Source: Christiangramia sp. OXR-203 (GTDB lineage Bacteria; Bacteroidota; Bacteroidia; Flavobacteriales; Flavobacteriaceae). From it: 64,000 bases of DNA. The stretch covers positions 310,001 through 374,000 of the forward strand of contig NZ_CP139698.1 in assembly GCF_034372165.1 (NCBI RefSeq), read 5' to 3'. Numbering within the stretch: the first letter of the stretch is position 1; the number at the start of each line of letters is the position of its first letter. The notes below the pieces were generated by a model. That model was given only the letters and a program-made list of their open reading frames with translations, searched no databases and was not told the DNA's origin. Of the stretch, positions 47,305-56,696 are shown piece by piece. The position numbers and the translations under genes are program-made.

Positions 47305-48471
47305 TTAGTAATTCATGATTTTGACGGTTTGTCCTTCTTTCACACTACGTGCACCATCCTCAATGATCAGGTCACCATCCTTCAGGCCTTCAAGTACTTC
47401 AATAGAATCTCCCTGAGATTTCCCGGTTTTTACGATCACTCTTTTAGCGACCGCTTTTTCACCTTCCACCTGGTCTAAAACATATAAGTATTGTTCACCG
47501 TCAGCATTTTCAGAAAGAATGTTCTGCGGGACCAGAATGGCATTTTCACTGGTGTAATCGTTAATCTTTACTCTTGCCGTAAGGTTTGGTTTGATCTCTT
47601 TCTCCTTATTTGGAACATCGATCTCGGCAGTAAAAGTTCGGTTGTTAGGATTTATGTAACTACCTACTTGCTTTACCTTTGTATCCACAGTTTTTCCAAG
47701 TACCGGGAAGGTCACTTCTACCGGCTTGCCCTGGGTCACATTGGAAATATAATTCTCTGGCACATCAGTCTTGATATACATGTCATCAAGGTTTACGATT
47801 CTAAGAATCTGTGTTTGTCCAGGTGAAACAACATTTCCCTGCTCTGTAATGATCTCATCTATGGTTCCTGAAAAAGGTGCGCTTACAACGGATTTTGAAA
47901 GCTGACTCTTCATTTGTTTTACGGCATTTACCTGTCCTTCATAATTGGATTTTGCCTGTAAATATTCGATTTCACTACCAATTTGCTGCTTCCAGAGACG
48001 TTTTTGTCTTTCAAAAGTCGTCTTAGCCAGGTCTAGCTGAATTTCCATTTGCGCAAGTTGCTGACTCAATCCACCATCATCTATCTTCGCCAGAGTCTGT
48101 CCTTTAGAAACTTTCTGACCTTCTTCAACATAGATCTTCTGAAGAATTCCGCCCATCTCAGCGTTCAAAACCACATTTTTTCTGGTTTCCACGCTTCCTT
48201 GAAGTTCAAGGAAATGATCGAAATGTTCAGCCTCTACAGCAAAGGATGTTACCAGCGGTATATTTCTCTCTGGGTTGATCTCCTTCAGTTTGGAATCAAG
48301 TTTTTTAATTTCAGTTTCCAGCTCAGATTGTTGAGCGGTAAGTTCATCTCTTTTCTTCTGAATAGTTTCTATATCATTGCTTTCCAGAATTTCTTCCGTA
48401 GATTTTTCTGAACCACCTCCGCAGGCAGCTAGCAAAGTACTGAACGATAAAATATATACTAGTTTTCTCAT
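47305..48471 (-). CDS. RND efflux periplasmic adaptor subunit
   Basis: A 388-residue membrane fusion protein anchored as a lipoprotein (lipobox LAAC). It has an N-terminal coiled-coil (residues about 27-70), a lipoyl-type hairpin (GGILQKIYVEEGQKVSKGQT), and a second half with beta-barrel (APFSGTIDEIITEQGNVVSP). It bridges the RND pump and the TolC channel. Six bases separate it from the pump gene. Confidence 0.93.
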   Translation of the reverse strand: MRKLVYILSFSTLLAACGGGSEKSTEEILESNDIETIQKKRDELTAQQSELETEIKKLDSKLKEINPERNIPLVTSFAVEAEHFDHFLELQGSVETRKNVVLNAEMGGILQKIYVEEGQKVSKGQTLAKIDDGGLSQQLAQMEIQLDLAKTTFERQKRLWKQQIGSEIEYLQAKSNYEGQVNAVKQMKSQLSKSVVSAPFSGTIDEIITEQGNVVSPGQTQILRIVNLDDMYIKTDVPENYISNVTQGKPVEVTFPVLGKTVDTKVKQVGSYINPNNRTFTAEIDVPNKEKEIKPNLTARVKINDYTSENAILVPQNILSENADGEQYLYVLDQVEGEKAVAKRVIVKTGKSQGDSIEVLEGLKDGDLIIEDGARSVKEGQTVKIMNY

Positions 48472-48486
48472 TTTCTGAAGTTGTTT

Positions 48487-49920
48487 CTAATTATCTGATG
48501 TATAAGTACGGGTGTCTAATAGGTTTTCAAGTTCCACTTTTGCAGTGATCACCTGTAACATGGCCTGTAAATAATTTTGCTGTGCAGTGTATAACTGTCG
48601 TTGCGCTTCACTAAGCTCAAAACTGCTGGCGATACCCTCGAAGAACTTGATCTGGTTCTTGTTTTCGATTCGTTCTGCCAACTCGAGGTTTTTAGTAGCA
48701 TTTTTATAATTATCAAGGCTAAACTGGTATTCGCTTTTAGCACTGTTGATATCACTTTTAACCTGGCTTTCAGTTTGTTCGAGATCCAGCATCGCCTGTT
48801 CATACTCAAGTTTACGCTGCTGAGTTTTCGCACTTCGCATTCCGCTGCTGAAAATTGGGATATTAAGACTCACTCCTAATATAGACTGTCCAAAATATTC
48901 CTGATTCCCGTTTAAAAAAGTAAAGTCATTACTAAATCCCTGGTAACCGTAATTCACAAAGGCGCTTAAGGTAGGTAGCGCTTTCGCCTGCTGTAGTTTA
49001 ACCTGGATATCTGCAGCTTCTGCTGTGTTCTTGGCAATGCGATAATCAATATTTTCTTCTACCGGAATTGTCTCAGAAAGTAGGGATAGATCGAAATATT
49101 TAAGCGCCAGTTCATTTAGATCATCGGTCGCAACAACCTTTTTCTCTACTGGAATTCCGAGGCTAATGTTGAGCATATCATAGGCGATATCCAGCATTCT
49201 TCGGCTTCTGGCAAGATCATTTTCAAGGTTGAGTTTAGTGATTTCCAATTGCTCTACATCTTCCTGTTCCGTTAGACCGTTTTCAAAGATCTTCTGGGTA
49301 TCATTAAAATTTTTCTCAACGTTCCCGAGATTTTTCTCAAAGATCTTCACACTTTCTTCCGCCAGTAAAACATTTCCGTAGGCATTGATAATACCTTTCT
49401 TGATCTCAAGGTCTGTCTTGGTCTTGGCATTTTTAGAAATTTGAAGCAGCGTTTTAACAGATTGAATTCCTACTATATAGGAGCCATCGAAAATTAACTG
49501 GTTCCAGGTAGCTGTGGCATTTACGCTTTGCTGAGTCCCAAATTGTACCGGGATAAATCCTTCAGGCGAATTTACAGGGACATCATTCCTGTTCACATTA
49601 TCGAAATATTGCTCGACAATGTCCACCGTGCTTTGAGTATTATCGAAGGCGCTCGCTGGCAATAGAGTGACTGGTTGTTTTAAATAGTTCTGGTAATCTA
49701 TGCCAGCACTTACTTGCGGTAATCCCTGGGCGATAATTTCCCATTTTTGCTGAAGAGCGATCTCCACATCTTTTTGTGCTATTTGTGACTGATAATTATT
49801 TTCCAGTCCAAATTCTATCGCTTCCATCAGGGAAAACTGATAGGTCTGGATCGTATCCTGCTGTGAGAAACTTTGCAGGCCTAAGGCCAGCATCATCAAA
49901 ATTAATATTCTACTTTTCAT
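48487..49920 (-). CDS. TolC family outer membrane efflux protein
   Basis: A 477-residue outer membrane channel with signal peptide (MKSRILILMMLALGLQSFSQ) and two OEP repeats made of long helices (for example LEYEQAMLDLEQTESQVKSD). Its ATG lies 11 bases inside the end of the tetR gene, so the two are translationally coupled. It forms the exit duct of the tripartite pump. Confidence 0.93.
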   Translation of the reverse strand: MKSRILILMMLALGLQSFSQQDTIQTYQFSLMEAIEFGLENNYQSQIAQKDVEIALQQKWEIIAQGLPQVSAGIDYQNYLKQPVTLLPASAFDNTQSTVDIVEQYFDNVNRNDVPVNSPEGFIPVQFGTQQSVNATATWNQLIFDGSYIVGIQSVKTLLQISKNAKTKTDLEIKKGIINAYGNVLLAEESVKIFEKNLGNVEKNFNDTQKIFENGLTEQEDVEQLEITKLNLENDLARSRRMLDIAYDMLNISLGIPVEKKVVATDDLNELALKYFDLSLLSETIPVEENIDYRIAKNTAEAADIQVKLQQAKALPTLSAFVNYGYQGFSNDFTFLNGNQEYFGQSILGVSLNIPIFSSGMRSAKTQQRKLEYEQAMLDLEQTESQVKSDINSAKSEYQFSLDNYKNATKNLELAERIENKNQIKFFEGIASSFELSEAQRQLYTAQQNYLQAMLQVITAKVELENLLDTRTYTSDN

Positions 49921-50515
49921 CTAACTCAATTAAATCTTCTAAAGTTTTTAATCCTTTTGCGGTGCAGATAGCACGCAGGTGATATTCCAGGAAATGATCC
50001 ATCAGTGCCGGCTGAGTATATTTTTCAGGAGAAAATAGATCTGTATCCTTAATTCCCATAATCCCTACAAAATGTATTCGGCTTATAAAATCTATATTGA
50101 TATCCTCGCGGTAATAACCACTTTCGATCCCACGCTTAAGGTTATCCTGCATGCAGCTTTCTAAAAGCTCATACTGTTTATCCTTAAGGCTCTCATAGAC
50201 TTTTGGGTAATATTTCTGAAGCTGAAAATGGGGTGAGGTTTTCTCTCCTTTTAGGTTCTGTGCGATATAATGCTTGATATCGTAATTTTCCTTAATCGGA
50301 TTCTGATTTTTATCCTGAATGGCGCCAATCCCGCAACCCATCGTCTGGATCACCTGTAAACTCGCCGCAGCTACCAGTTTATTCTTGGTAGAAAAATGCG
50401 CATAAATGGTTTTCTTAGAGATCCCAATGCTTTCCGCAATGTCATCCATGGTTACACTTTTAAAACCATAGGAAAGAAACATCTCTGCGGCACTATTTAA
50501 AATTTTCTCCCTCAC
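49910..50515 (-). CDS. TetR/AcrR family regulator of the efflux operon
   Basis: A 201-residue repressor. The HTH (MDDIAESIGISKKTIYAHF) is near the N-terminus and a ligand-binding helical domain follows. An in-frame ATG at 50596 would add 27 odd hydrophobic and basic residues, but a full promoter lies within that stretch (50533-50564). The GTG at 50515, starting REKILNSAAEMF, fits the usual TetR beginning. First gene of the operon and probably autoregulated. Confidence 0.85.
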   Translation of the reverse strand: MREKILNSAAEMFLSYGFKSVTMDDIAESIGISKKTIYAHFSTKNKLVAAASLQVIQTMGCGIGAIQDKNQNPIKENYDIKHYIAQNLKGEKTSPHFQLQKYYPKVYESLKDKQYELLESCMQDNLKRGIESGYYREDINIDFISRIHFVGIMGIKDTDLFSPEKYTQPALMDHFLEYHLRAICTAKGLKTLEDLIELDEK

Positions 50516-50532
50516 TTCATGTAAATTTGGTG

Positions 50533-50564
50533 CAAAAGTAAACCTAGGAAACTTTAGAAACAAA
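50533..50564 (-). promoter_or_regulatory. Promoter of the tetR-tolC-MFP-RND operon
   Basis: On the minus strand TTTG, 20 bases, TACTTTTG: both boxes exact. Transcription would begin near 50527, 12 bases before the GTG start at 50515. Confidence 0.75.
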
Positions 50565-50606
50565 AAAAGTTTCTTCAGTTTACGTTTATTTAACATTCGC
50601 TTAAAA

Positions 50607-50636
50607 TTTGAAATAGGCTCAATTATGGTATTTTAG
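50607..50636 (+). promoter_or_regulatory. Promoter of the prenyl synthase gene
   Basis: TTTG, 18 bases, TATTTTAG (one mismatch to TAnnTTTG), 17 bases before the ATG at 50654. It is divergent from the tetR promoter, with the -33 boxes about 43 bases apart. Confidence 0.5.
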
Positions 50637-50653
50637 CGCAAAAATTTCAATAC

Positions 50654-51628
50654 ATGCTTACCATTGCGGAATACCGAGAGGCCATCGTCGATTATCTTCA
50701 TCAAAAGATACAGGTCAAAGAACCGGTAAATCTTTACGAGCCAATGGTTTATATTTTAGAACAGGGAGGTAAACGTTTAAGACCTGTACTCGTTCTAATG
50801 GCAGCTGAAATTTTTGACTGCAATCATAAAAAAGCCCTAGATGCCGCCCTGGCTATAGAGGTTTTTCATAATTTTTCTCTTGTTCATGATGATATTATGG
50901 ACGATGCACCGATTCGAAGAGGTAAGAAAACAGTGCATGAAAAATGGGATATCAACACGGGAATCCTTTCCGGAGATGCGATGCTTATCAATGCATACCA
51001 GTTATTCGAAAACTACGAAGGGGATGTGTTTAAGGAGCTATCAAAACTGTTTACCAAAACAGCTATTGAAGTTTGTGAAGGTCAGCAGTACGATATAGAT
51101 TTTGAAACCCGCGATAACGTGAGTATCGAGGATTATCTCTTGATGATAGAATACAAAACTGCGGTCCTGGTAGGAGCTTCTCTGCAAATGGGAGCTATTG
51201 TAGCTGAAACTTCGGCTGCATGCAAGTCGGCGATCTATCAATATGGAAGATTACTTGGTATTGCCTTTCAGCTTCAGGATGATTACCTGGATGCTTTTGG
51301 GGATCCGGCTACATTTGGGAAGCAACCTGGTGGTGATATCATCGAAAATAAAAAGACATTTCTCTATTTAAAAAGTCTTGAACTGGCAAGTCCCGGTGAA
51401 GCCAGACAACTGGAACACTTATATTCCATTAGTCCTATGGAAAATACAGGAAAGATCGAAGCGGTCAAAAACCTGTTTGAAAGCAGCGGTGCAGCAGAAC
51501 TTACCAGAAAGGAAATTGAGAAGTATACAGACATGGCTTTCAAGGTTCTGGACAGGATAGATATGCCTGAGGAGAAGAAAAGACCTTTGAAAAGTTTCGG
51601 GGGAATGCTTATGGACAGACAGGTATAA
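50654..51628 (+). CDS. Polyprenyl diphosphate synthase
   Basis: A 324-residue trans-prenyltransferase that condenses isopentenyl diphosphate with allylic diphosphates. First Asp-rich motif is HDDIMDD, without the two-residue insertion of bacterial FPP synthases; the second is LQDDYLD. Phe at the fifth position before the first motif points to a chain length near geranylgeranyl (inference). It would supply quinone or carotenoid precursors. Confidence 0.92.
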   Translation: MLTIAEYREAIVDYLHQKIQVKEPVNLYEPMVYILEQGGKRLRPVLVLMAAEIFDCNHKKALDAALAIEVFHNFSLVHDDIMDDAPIRRGKKTVHEKWDINTGILSGDAMLINAYQLFENYEGDVFKELSKLFTKTAIEVCEGQQYDIDFETRDNVSIEDYLLMIEYKTAVLVGASLQMGAIVAETSAACKSAIYQYGRLLGIAFQLQDDYLDAFGDPATFGKQPGGDIIENKKTFLYLKSLELASPGEARQLEHLYSISPMENTGKIEAVKNLFESSGAAELTRKEIEKYTDMAFKVLDRIDMPEEKKRPLKSFGGMLMDRQV

Positions 51629-51754
51629 GTTTTATTACCTGCAGTTTTCGGTGAAATCTACTTCCCAAATTATTGAATTTCAGAGGGTGTTAAAATTCTT
51701 ATAATCTCATAGAGAATTATCATAATGCCTACAAGCTGTTTTTTTTAAATATTG

Positions 51755-51762
51755 TATTTTTG
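51755..51762 (+). promoter_or_regulatory. -7 promoter box of sucAB
   Basis: TATTTTTG, 41 bases before the sucA ATG. No clear -33 box. Confidence 0.45.
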
Positions 51763-51803
51763 CTAATGTTTTTAAGAACAAAAGAAACTGTTGTTTCAAT
51801 TTT

Positions 51804-54575
51804 ATGGAAAAATTTTCATTTCTAAATGCCGCTCATACTGCATACTTCGCAGAACTTTACGATCAATATTTAAAATATCCTGATAGTGTAGAGCCCAGTT
51901 GGAGGGCTTTTTTTCAAGGATTTGACTTCGGAATGCAACAAGATGGCGTTTCTGAAGATGTATTGGATGAAGCTCCTGTAGATTTTTCAGAAGGTGAGAT
52001 ACCGACACACGTAGTTAAAGAATTTCAGGTAATTCGATTAATTGACGGCTATCGTACCAGAGGGCATTTATTCACCAAAACAAACCCTGTAAGAGAACGT
52101 AGAAAATACGTACCAACTCTAGATATAGAGAATTTCGGACTTGAGAAAAAAGATCTGCAGACTACTTTCAATGCAGGTGATATTCTTGGAATTGGACCTT
52201 CAAGCCTGGAAGAAATCATAAAACACCTGGAAATGGTGTATTGTGACTCTATCGGGATCGAGTATATGTATATTCGAAAACCTGAAGAGATCGAATGGAT
52301 TCAGAATCGTTTAAATGTAAACGACAACCATCCCGATTTTGACGCGACCCGCAAGAAGCAGATCCTCAAAAAACTTAACGAAGCAGTTTCGTTTGAAAAT
52401 TTCTTGCATACTAAATATGTTGGGCAGAAACGATTTTCACTGGAAGGTGGCGAAAGTTTGATCCCGGCACTGGATGCACTTATCGAAAAAGCTGCTGAAT
52501 TTGGCGTGGAAGATTTTGTAATGGGAATGGCTCATCGTGGTCGTCTAAATACCCTAACCAATATCTTCGGAAAGAACGCAAAGGATATCTTCAGTGAGTT
52601 TGATGGAAAGGATTACGAACAGGACATATTCGATGGTGACGTTAAATACCACCTTGGCTGGACATCCTGTCGTACTACAGATAGTGGAAAAGATATCAAT
52701 ATTAATATAGCTCCAAACCCTTCTCACCTTGAAACCGTTGGCGCGGTGGTAGAAGGAATTTCGAGGGCAAAAATGGATCGCAGATATAATGGAGATAACT
52801 CCAAGATTTTACCGATCCTGGTTCATGGTGATGCTGCAATTGCCGGTCAGGGACTTGTGTACGAACTGGTACAGATGGCTAATCTGGAAGGTTACCAGAC
52901 AGGTGGAACCATACATATCGTAGTAAATAACCAGATTGGTTTTACTACTAATTATTTGGATGCGAGAAGTTCAACGTATTGTACAGATGTGGGGAAAGTA
53001 ACTCTTTCACCCATCTTACATGTAAATGCAGATGATGCAGAGGCAGTTGTACACTCCATTTTGTTCGCTTTAGACTTCAGAATGAAGTTCAAAAGGGACG
53101 TATTTATAGATTTATTGGGTTATAGAAAATATGGGCATAATGAAGGTGATGAGCCACGTTTTACTCAGCCAAAACTATATAAAGCAATATCTAAGCACGA
53201 GAATGCCCGGGATATATATGCTGAAAAGCTGAAGGAAAGTGGTGTCATCGACGATAATTACCTTAAGAAGTTAGAAGAAGAGTATAAAGCTTCTCTTGAA
53301 GAGAAACTCGAAGATTCCAGGAAAGAAGAAACCACCCGCATCACTCCATTTATGCAGGATGAATGGGAAGGTTTCGATAACGTTCAGGAAGATGAGATGA
53401 TGAAGGAAATCGATACGACCTTCGATCTTGAAAAACTTGACAAGGTTGCCACGGCAGTTTCAGAATTACCGGAAGGCAAGAAGTTCATGAGAAAGATCCA
53501 GAAGATCATCGATGGACGAAAACAAATGTACTTTGAGGATAATAAGCTGGACTGGTCAATGGCCGAGCATTTAGCTTATGGATCTCTAATGACCGAAGGT
53601 TATAATATTAGAATTACCGGGCAGGATGTGGAACGTGGAACGTTTTCACACCGTCACGCGGTAGTTAAAGTTGAAGATAGTGAAGAAGAGATCATTCTTC
53701 ATAATAATATAGAAGACAGGGATGGAGATTTCTTTATTTACAATTCCCTGTTGTCAGAATACGGAGTAGTTGGTTTTGATTATGGTTACGCCATGGCAAG
53801 TCCGACAACATTGACGATCTGGGAAGCACAATTTGGAGACTTTGTGAACGGTGCACAGATCATGATCGATCAGTATATTTCTGCTGCGGAAGATAAATGG
53901 AAACTTCAGAATGGTTTGGTGATGTTATTACCTCACGGTTATGAAGGCCAGGGAGCAGAGCACTCTTCAGGTAGAATGGAAAGATTCCTTCAGCTTTGTG
54001 CGAAAGACAATATGTATGTGGCAGATATTACGACTCCTGCGAACATGTTTCATATGCTTCGGAAGCAAATGAAAGCGAAATTCAGAAAACCGCTGATCAT
54101 TTTTACTCCAAAAAGTTTACTACGTCATTCTAAAGTAATTTCTACAAAAGAAGAATTTGCGACTGGTTCATTCCAGCCAGTTCTTGATGATCCAGATGCA
54201 AAAGCAGATTCAATAAAAAGCCTGGTATTCTGTACCGGGAAGTTTTACTATGACCTGCTGAAGTTTAAGGAAGAGAATGATCGTGATGATGTTGCCCTTG
54301 TGAGAATCGAACAATTGTTCCCACTCCCGGTGAGCATCATGAAAGAAGTGATCAGTAAGTATAAGAATGCCGAAGATGTGGTTTGGGCACAGGAAGAGCC
54401 TAGAAACATGGGAGCATATGGACATATGTTACTTCATTTTGAAGAAGCAAGACAGTTTAGAGTATGTAGTCGTAAATTCTACGGTGCACCTGCTGCAGGT
54501 AGCTCGGTAAGATTTAAGAAGCGTCATGAAAAAGTGATCGCCAGCGTATTCGACAAAGATTTAAAAGAAGATTAA
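51804..54575 (+). CDS. sucA: 2-oxoglutarate dehydrogenase E1 component
   Basis: A 923-residue thiamine diphosphate enzyme that decarboxylates 2-oxoglutarate in the TCA cycle. Conserved segments: N-terminal SFLNAAHTAYFAELYDQYLK, GMAHRGRLNTL, VHGDAAIAGQG, the metal-binding GYRKYGHNEGDEP, and LPHGYEGQGAEHSS. Followed by sucB 48 bases later. Confidence 0.97.
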   Translation: MEKFSFLNAAHTAYFAELYDQYLKYPDSVEPSWRAFFQGFDFGMQQDGVSEDVLDEAPVDFSEGEIPTHVVKEFQVIRLIDGYRTRGHLFTKTNPVRERRKYVPTLDIENFGLEKKDLQTTFNAGDILGIGPSSLEEIIKHLEMVYCDSIGIEYMYIRKPEEIEWIQNRLNVNDNHPDFDATRKKQILKKLNEAVSFENFLHTKYVGQKRFSLEGGESLIPALDALIEKAAEFGVEDFVMGMAHRGRLNTLTNIFGKNAKDIFSEFDGKDYEQDIFDGDVKYHLGWTSCRTTDSGKDININIAPNPSHLETVGAVVEGISRAKMDRRYNGDNSKILPILVHGDAAIAGQGLVYELVQMANLEGYQTGGTIHIVVNNQIGFTTNYLDARSSTYCTDVGKVTLSPILHVNADDAEAVVHSILFALDFRMKFKRDVFIDLLGYRKYGHNEGDEPRFTQPKLYKAISKHENARDIYAEKLKESGVIDDNYLKKLEEEYKASLEEKLEDSRKEETTRITPFMQDEWEGFDNVQEDEMMKEIDTTFDLEKLDKVATAVSELPEGKKFMRKIQKIIDGRKQMYFEDNKLDWSMAEHLAYGSLMTEGYNIRITGQDVERGTFSHRHAVVKVEDSEEEIILHNNIEDRDGDFFIYNSLLSEYGVVGFDYGYAMASPTTLTIWEAQFGDFVNGAQIMIDQYISAAEDKWKLQNGLVMLLPHGYEGQGAEHSSGRMERFLQLCAKDNMYVADITTPANMFHMLRKQMKAKFRKPLIIFTPKSLLRHSKVISTKEEFATGSFQPVLDDPDAKADSIKSLVFCTGKFYYDLLKFKEENDRDDVALVRIEQLFPLPVSIMKEVISKYKNAEDVVWAQEEPRNMGAYGHMLLHFEEARQFRVCSRKFYGAPAAGSSVRFKKRHEKVIASVFDKDLKED

Positions 54576-54623
54576 TAATAAGAACCAATTTCCTGATTTC
54601 AGGAACCAAAATAAATTACAATC

Positions 54624-55916
54624 ATGGCCTTAGAAATGAAAGTTCCTTCACCCGGCGAATCGATTACTGAAGTTGAAATAGCTCAGTGGTTAGTCGAAGA
54701 TGGTGATTACGTTGAAAAAGATCAGGCAGTAGCCGAAGTGGATAGTGATAAAGCAACCCTGGAACTTCCTGCAGAAGCTAGCGGAATTATTACTTTGAAA
54801 GCTGAAGAAGGAGATGTGGTAGAAGTTGGAGAGGTAGTTTGTCTAATTGATACCGATGCTGCAAAGCCTGGTAGTGATGATAAGGAGGACAGTGAAAGCA
54901 AAGACGACAAGTCTGCTGAAACTGAAGAAAAAGAGCGCCAGGAAAGTACGGAAGATAAGAAGGACAGTGATAAAGCAGCTGCTAAGACTGAAGAGCCTTC
55001 AAAATCAAGTACTCCAAGCCAGAAACAGGATGATACTTACGCAACTGGAACTCCTTCACCAGCTGCTAAAAAAATTCTTGACGAAAAGGGGATTGATAGT
55101 AAAGATGTAAAAGGTTCTGGAAGAGATGGTCGAGTAACTAAGGAAGATGCGGTAGAGGCAAAAGCTTCTATGGGATCTCCTGGAAAAGGAACCAGAGGGG
55201 AAGAGCGTAAGAAAATGTCAATGTTCCGTAGAAAACTTGCGGAACGTCTGGTAAGTGCTAAGAACGATACGGCAATGCTGACTACTTTTAACGAAGTAGA
55301 TATGTCTCCAATTTTTGCACTAAGAAAGAAATATAAAGAAGAATTTAAAGAGAAGCATGGGGTGAGTCTTGGCTTTATGTCATTCTTTACGCTTGCGGTG
55401 ATCCGTGCGCTAGATGAATATCCTGCAGTAAACTCTATGATTGATGGGGATTACCAGGTAAGCTACGATTATAAAGATATTAGTATTGCAGTTTCTGGTC
55501 CAAAAGGACTTACAGTACCTGTAATTAGAAATGCTGAAAATCTTAGTTTCAGAGGGGTCGAGTCTGAAGTGAAAAGGCTTGCGATCAAAGCCAGAGATGG
55601 TAAGATCACTGTGGATGAAATGACCGGTGGTACTTTTACCATTACTAATGGTGGAGTATTTGGATCTATGTTATCAACTCCAATTATCAATCCACCTCAA
55701 TCTGCTATTCTTGGAATGCACAACATTGTGGAAAGACCTGTTGCAATAGATGGTCACGTTGAAATTAGACCAATTATGTATGTAGCATTGTCGTACGATC
55801 ACAGAATCATTGATGGTAAAGAGTCTGTTGGATTCCTTGTAGCTGTTAAAGAAGCACTGGAAAATCCTGAAGAACTATTGATGGACGGAGATATTAAGAG
55901 ATCACTGGAATTGTAG
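54624..55916 (+). CDS. sucB: Dihydrolipoyllysine-residue succinyltransferase (E2 of 2-oxoglutarate dehydrogenase)
   Basis: A 430-residue E2. Lipoyl domain 1-77 with the lipoylated Lys in VDSDKATLE. Then a long charged Glu/Lys/Ser linker (about 80-140), a peripheral subunit-binding domain ([14 protein letters not shown]) and the catalytic domain with [16 protein letters not shown] carrying the active His and Asp. E3 (dihydrolipoyl dehydrogenase) is not adjacent. Confidence 0.97.
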   Translation: MALEMKVPSPGESITEVEIAQWLVEDGDYVEKDQAVAEVDSDKATLELPAEASGIITLKAEEGDVVEVGEVVCLIDTDAAKPGSDDKEDSESKDDKSAETEEKERQESTEDKKDSDKAAAKTEEPSKSSTPSQKQDDTYATGTPSPAAKKILDEKGIDSKDVKGSGRDGRVTKEDAVEAKASMGSPGKGTRGEERKKMSMFRRKLAERLVSAKNDTAMLTTFNEVDMSPIFALRKKYKEEFKEKHGVSLGFMSFFTLAVIRALDEYPAVNSMIDGDYQVSYDYKDISIAVSGPKGLTVPVIRNAENLSFRGVESEVKRLAIKARDGKITVDEMTGGTFTITNGGVFGSMLSTPIINPPQSAILGMHNIVERPVAIDGHVEIRPIMYVALSYDHRIIDGKESVGFLVAVKEALENPEELLMDGDIKRSLEL

Positions 55917-55936
55917 TAAAAATCTTTGGTAGAAAT

Positions 55937-55967
55937 AAAAAAGGGTACGCGTTAGCGTACCCTTTTT
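55937..55967 (+). terminator. Bidirectional terminator after sucB
   Basis: Six As, GGGTACGC, loop GTTA, GCGTACCC, five Ts. It ends sucAB, and on the other strand could end the short unit starting near 56103. Confidence 0.88.
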
Positions 55968-55979
55968 ACTTTAACGAAA

Positions 55980-56042
55980 TTAAAACAAAACTAACAACCT
56001 GAATATATTCAAGCCCAGTACGGCAACAACTAAAATTGTCAT
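55980..56042 (-). CDS. Candidate 20-residue hydrophobic peptide
   Basis: An ATG-initiated 20-codon frame encoding MTILVVAVLGLNIFRLLVLF, one membrane-spanning helix. The frame is open further upstream to a stop at 56111-56109, giving a sensible run that includes LYVIKLRISSQLVFYI, but without another ATG. It lies inside a promoter-terminator unit of about 165 bases. It may be a small membrane protein, or the transcript may be non-coding. Confidence 0.4.
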   Translation of the reverse strand: MTILVVAVLGLNIFRLLVLF

Positions 56043-56109
56043 AATATAAAAGACCAGTTGTGAAGATATTCGAAGTTTAATAACGTAAAGATTATTGGTT
56101 AGATTACTT

Positions 56110-56139
56110 CAAATATAGAGCGATGTCTCTTTCAGCAAA
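56110..56139 (-). promoter_or_regulatory. Promoter of a short transcript next to sucB
   Basis: On the minus strand TTTG, 18 bases, TATATTTG: both boxes exact. It sits downstream of the retropepsin-like gene and drives only the stretch down to the terminator at 55937-55967. Confidence 0.65.
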
Positions 56140-56154
56140 AGGGTGTTTTTCCCC

Positions 56155-56589
56155 TTATTTGAGAAATAAGGCCTTGCCTTTATAATCGATAACAGCTTTA
56201 CCTTTTTTCAGAATATCGGCTCCTATGATACCCTGTACCTTTTCAGCTTTATGATTTTCGAGCGCCTCATTTACGTGTTTAAGGTCGAAAAGAACCAGGT
56301 CGATCTTTTTCTTTTTCCAGTCTCCAATCTGTACTATATTTTTCGCTGAAACCTGGGTTAACATATTGGTAGCTCCTGCACCAGCCGCTTTAATATCACT
56401 ATCTTCTGAAAGTAGATCAAAATGTTCGATCGCATCTATACCCACACAGGTGCTGGAAGCGCCAGTGTCCAGTATAAAATTACCTTCAATATTATTGATC
56501 TTCGCTTTTAGTTCGAAATGATTGGTTTTGGTGTATTTTAATTTGATACGATGATATCCTTTTTCCTGAAGCAACTCTCTTAAAGACAT
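56155..56589 (-). CDS. Retropepsin-like aspartic protease family protein
   Basis: A 144-residue protein with the single-lobe aspartic protease motif FILDTGASST (Asp41). A hydrophobic-hydrophobic-Gly motif follows near the end (VQGIIGADIL). It would work as a dimer, as do clan AA retropepsins. No signal peptide. An upstream in-frame ATG would add 19 residues, but a TATATTTG box at 56601-56608 lies there, so MSLRELLQEKGYHRIKLKY is the likely start. Confidence 0.85.
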   Translation of the reverse strand: MSLRELLQEKGYHRIKLKYTKTNHFELKAKINNIEGNFILDTGASSTCVGIDAIEHFDLLSEDSDIKAAGAGATNMLTQVSAKNIVQIGDWKKKKIDLVLFDLKHVNEALENHKAEKVQGIIGADILKKGKAVIDYKGKALFLK

Positions 56590-56600
56590 TCTTTTTTCCA

Positions 56601-56608
56601 CAAATATA
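56601..56608 (-). promoter_or_regulatory. -7 promoter box of the retropepsin-like gene
   Basis: TATATTTG on the minus strand, 11 bases before the chosen ATG; it decides between two in-frame starts. Confidence 0.45.
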
Positions 56609-56682
56609 TGATTCTTGAATATAGCGGGAAACTGCAAGACTTTCAATCATTACTTAAATTCAGATTTAGAAAAAATACATAC

Positions 56683-56690
56683 TATCTTTG
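56683..56690 (+). promoter_or_regulatory. -7 promoter box of the FAD oxidoreductase gene, very close to the start codon
   Basis: TATCTTTG ends six bases before the ATG at 56697, so the message is expected to start at or next to that ATG. Confidence 0.45.
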
Positions 56691-56696
56691 GAGCCT

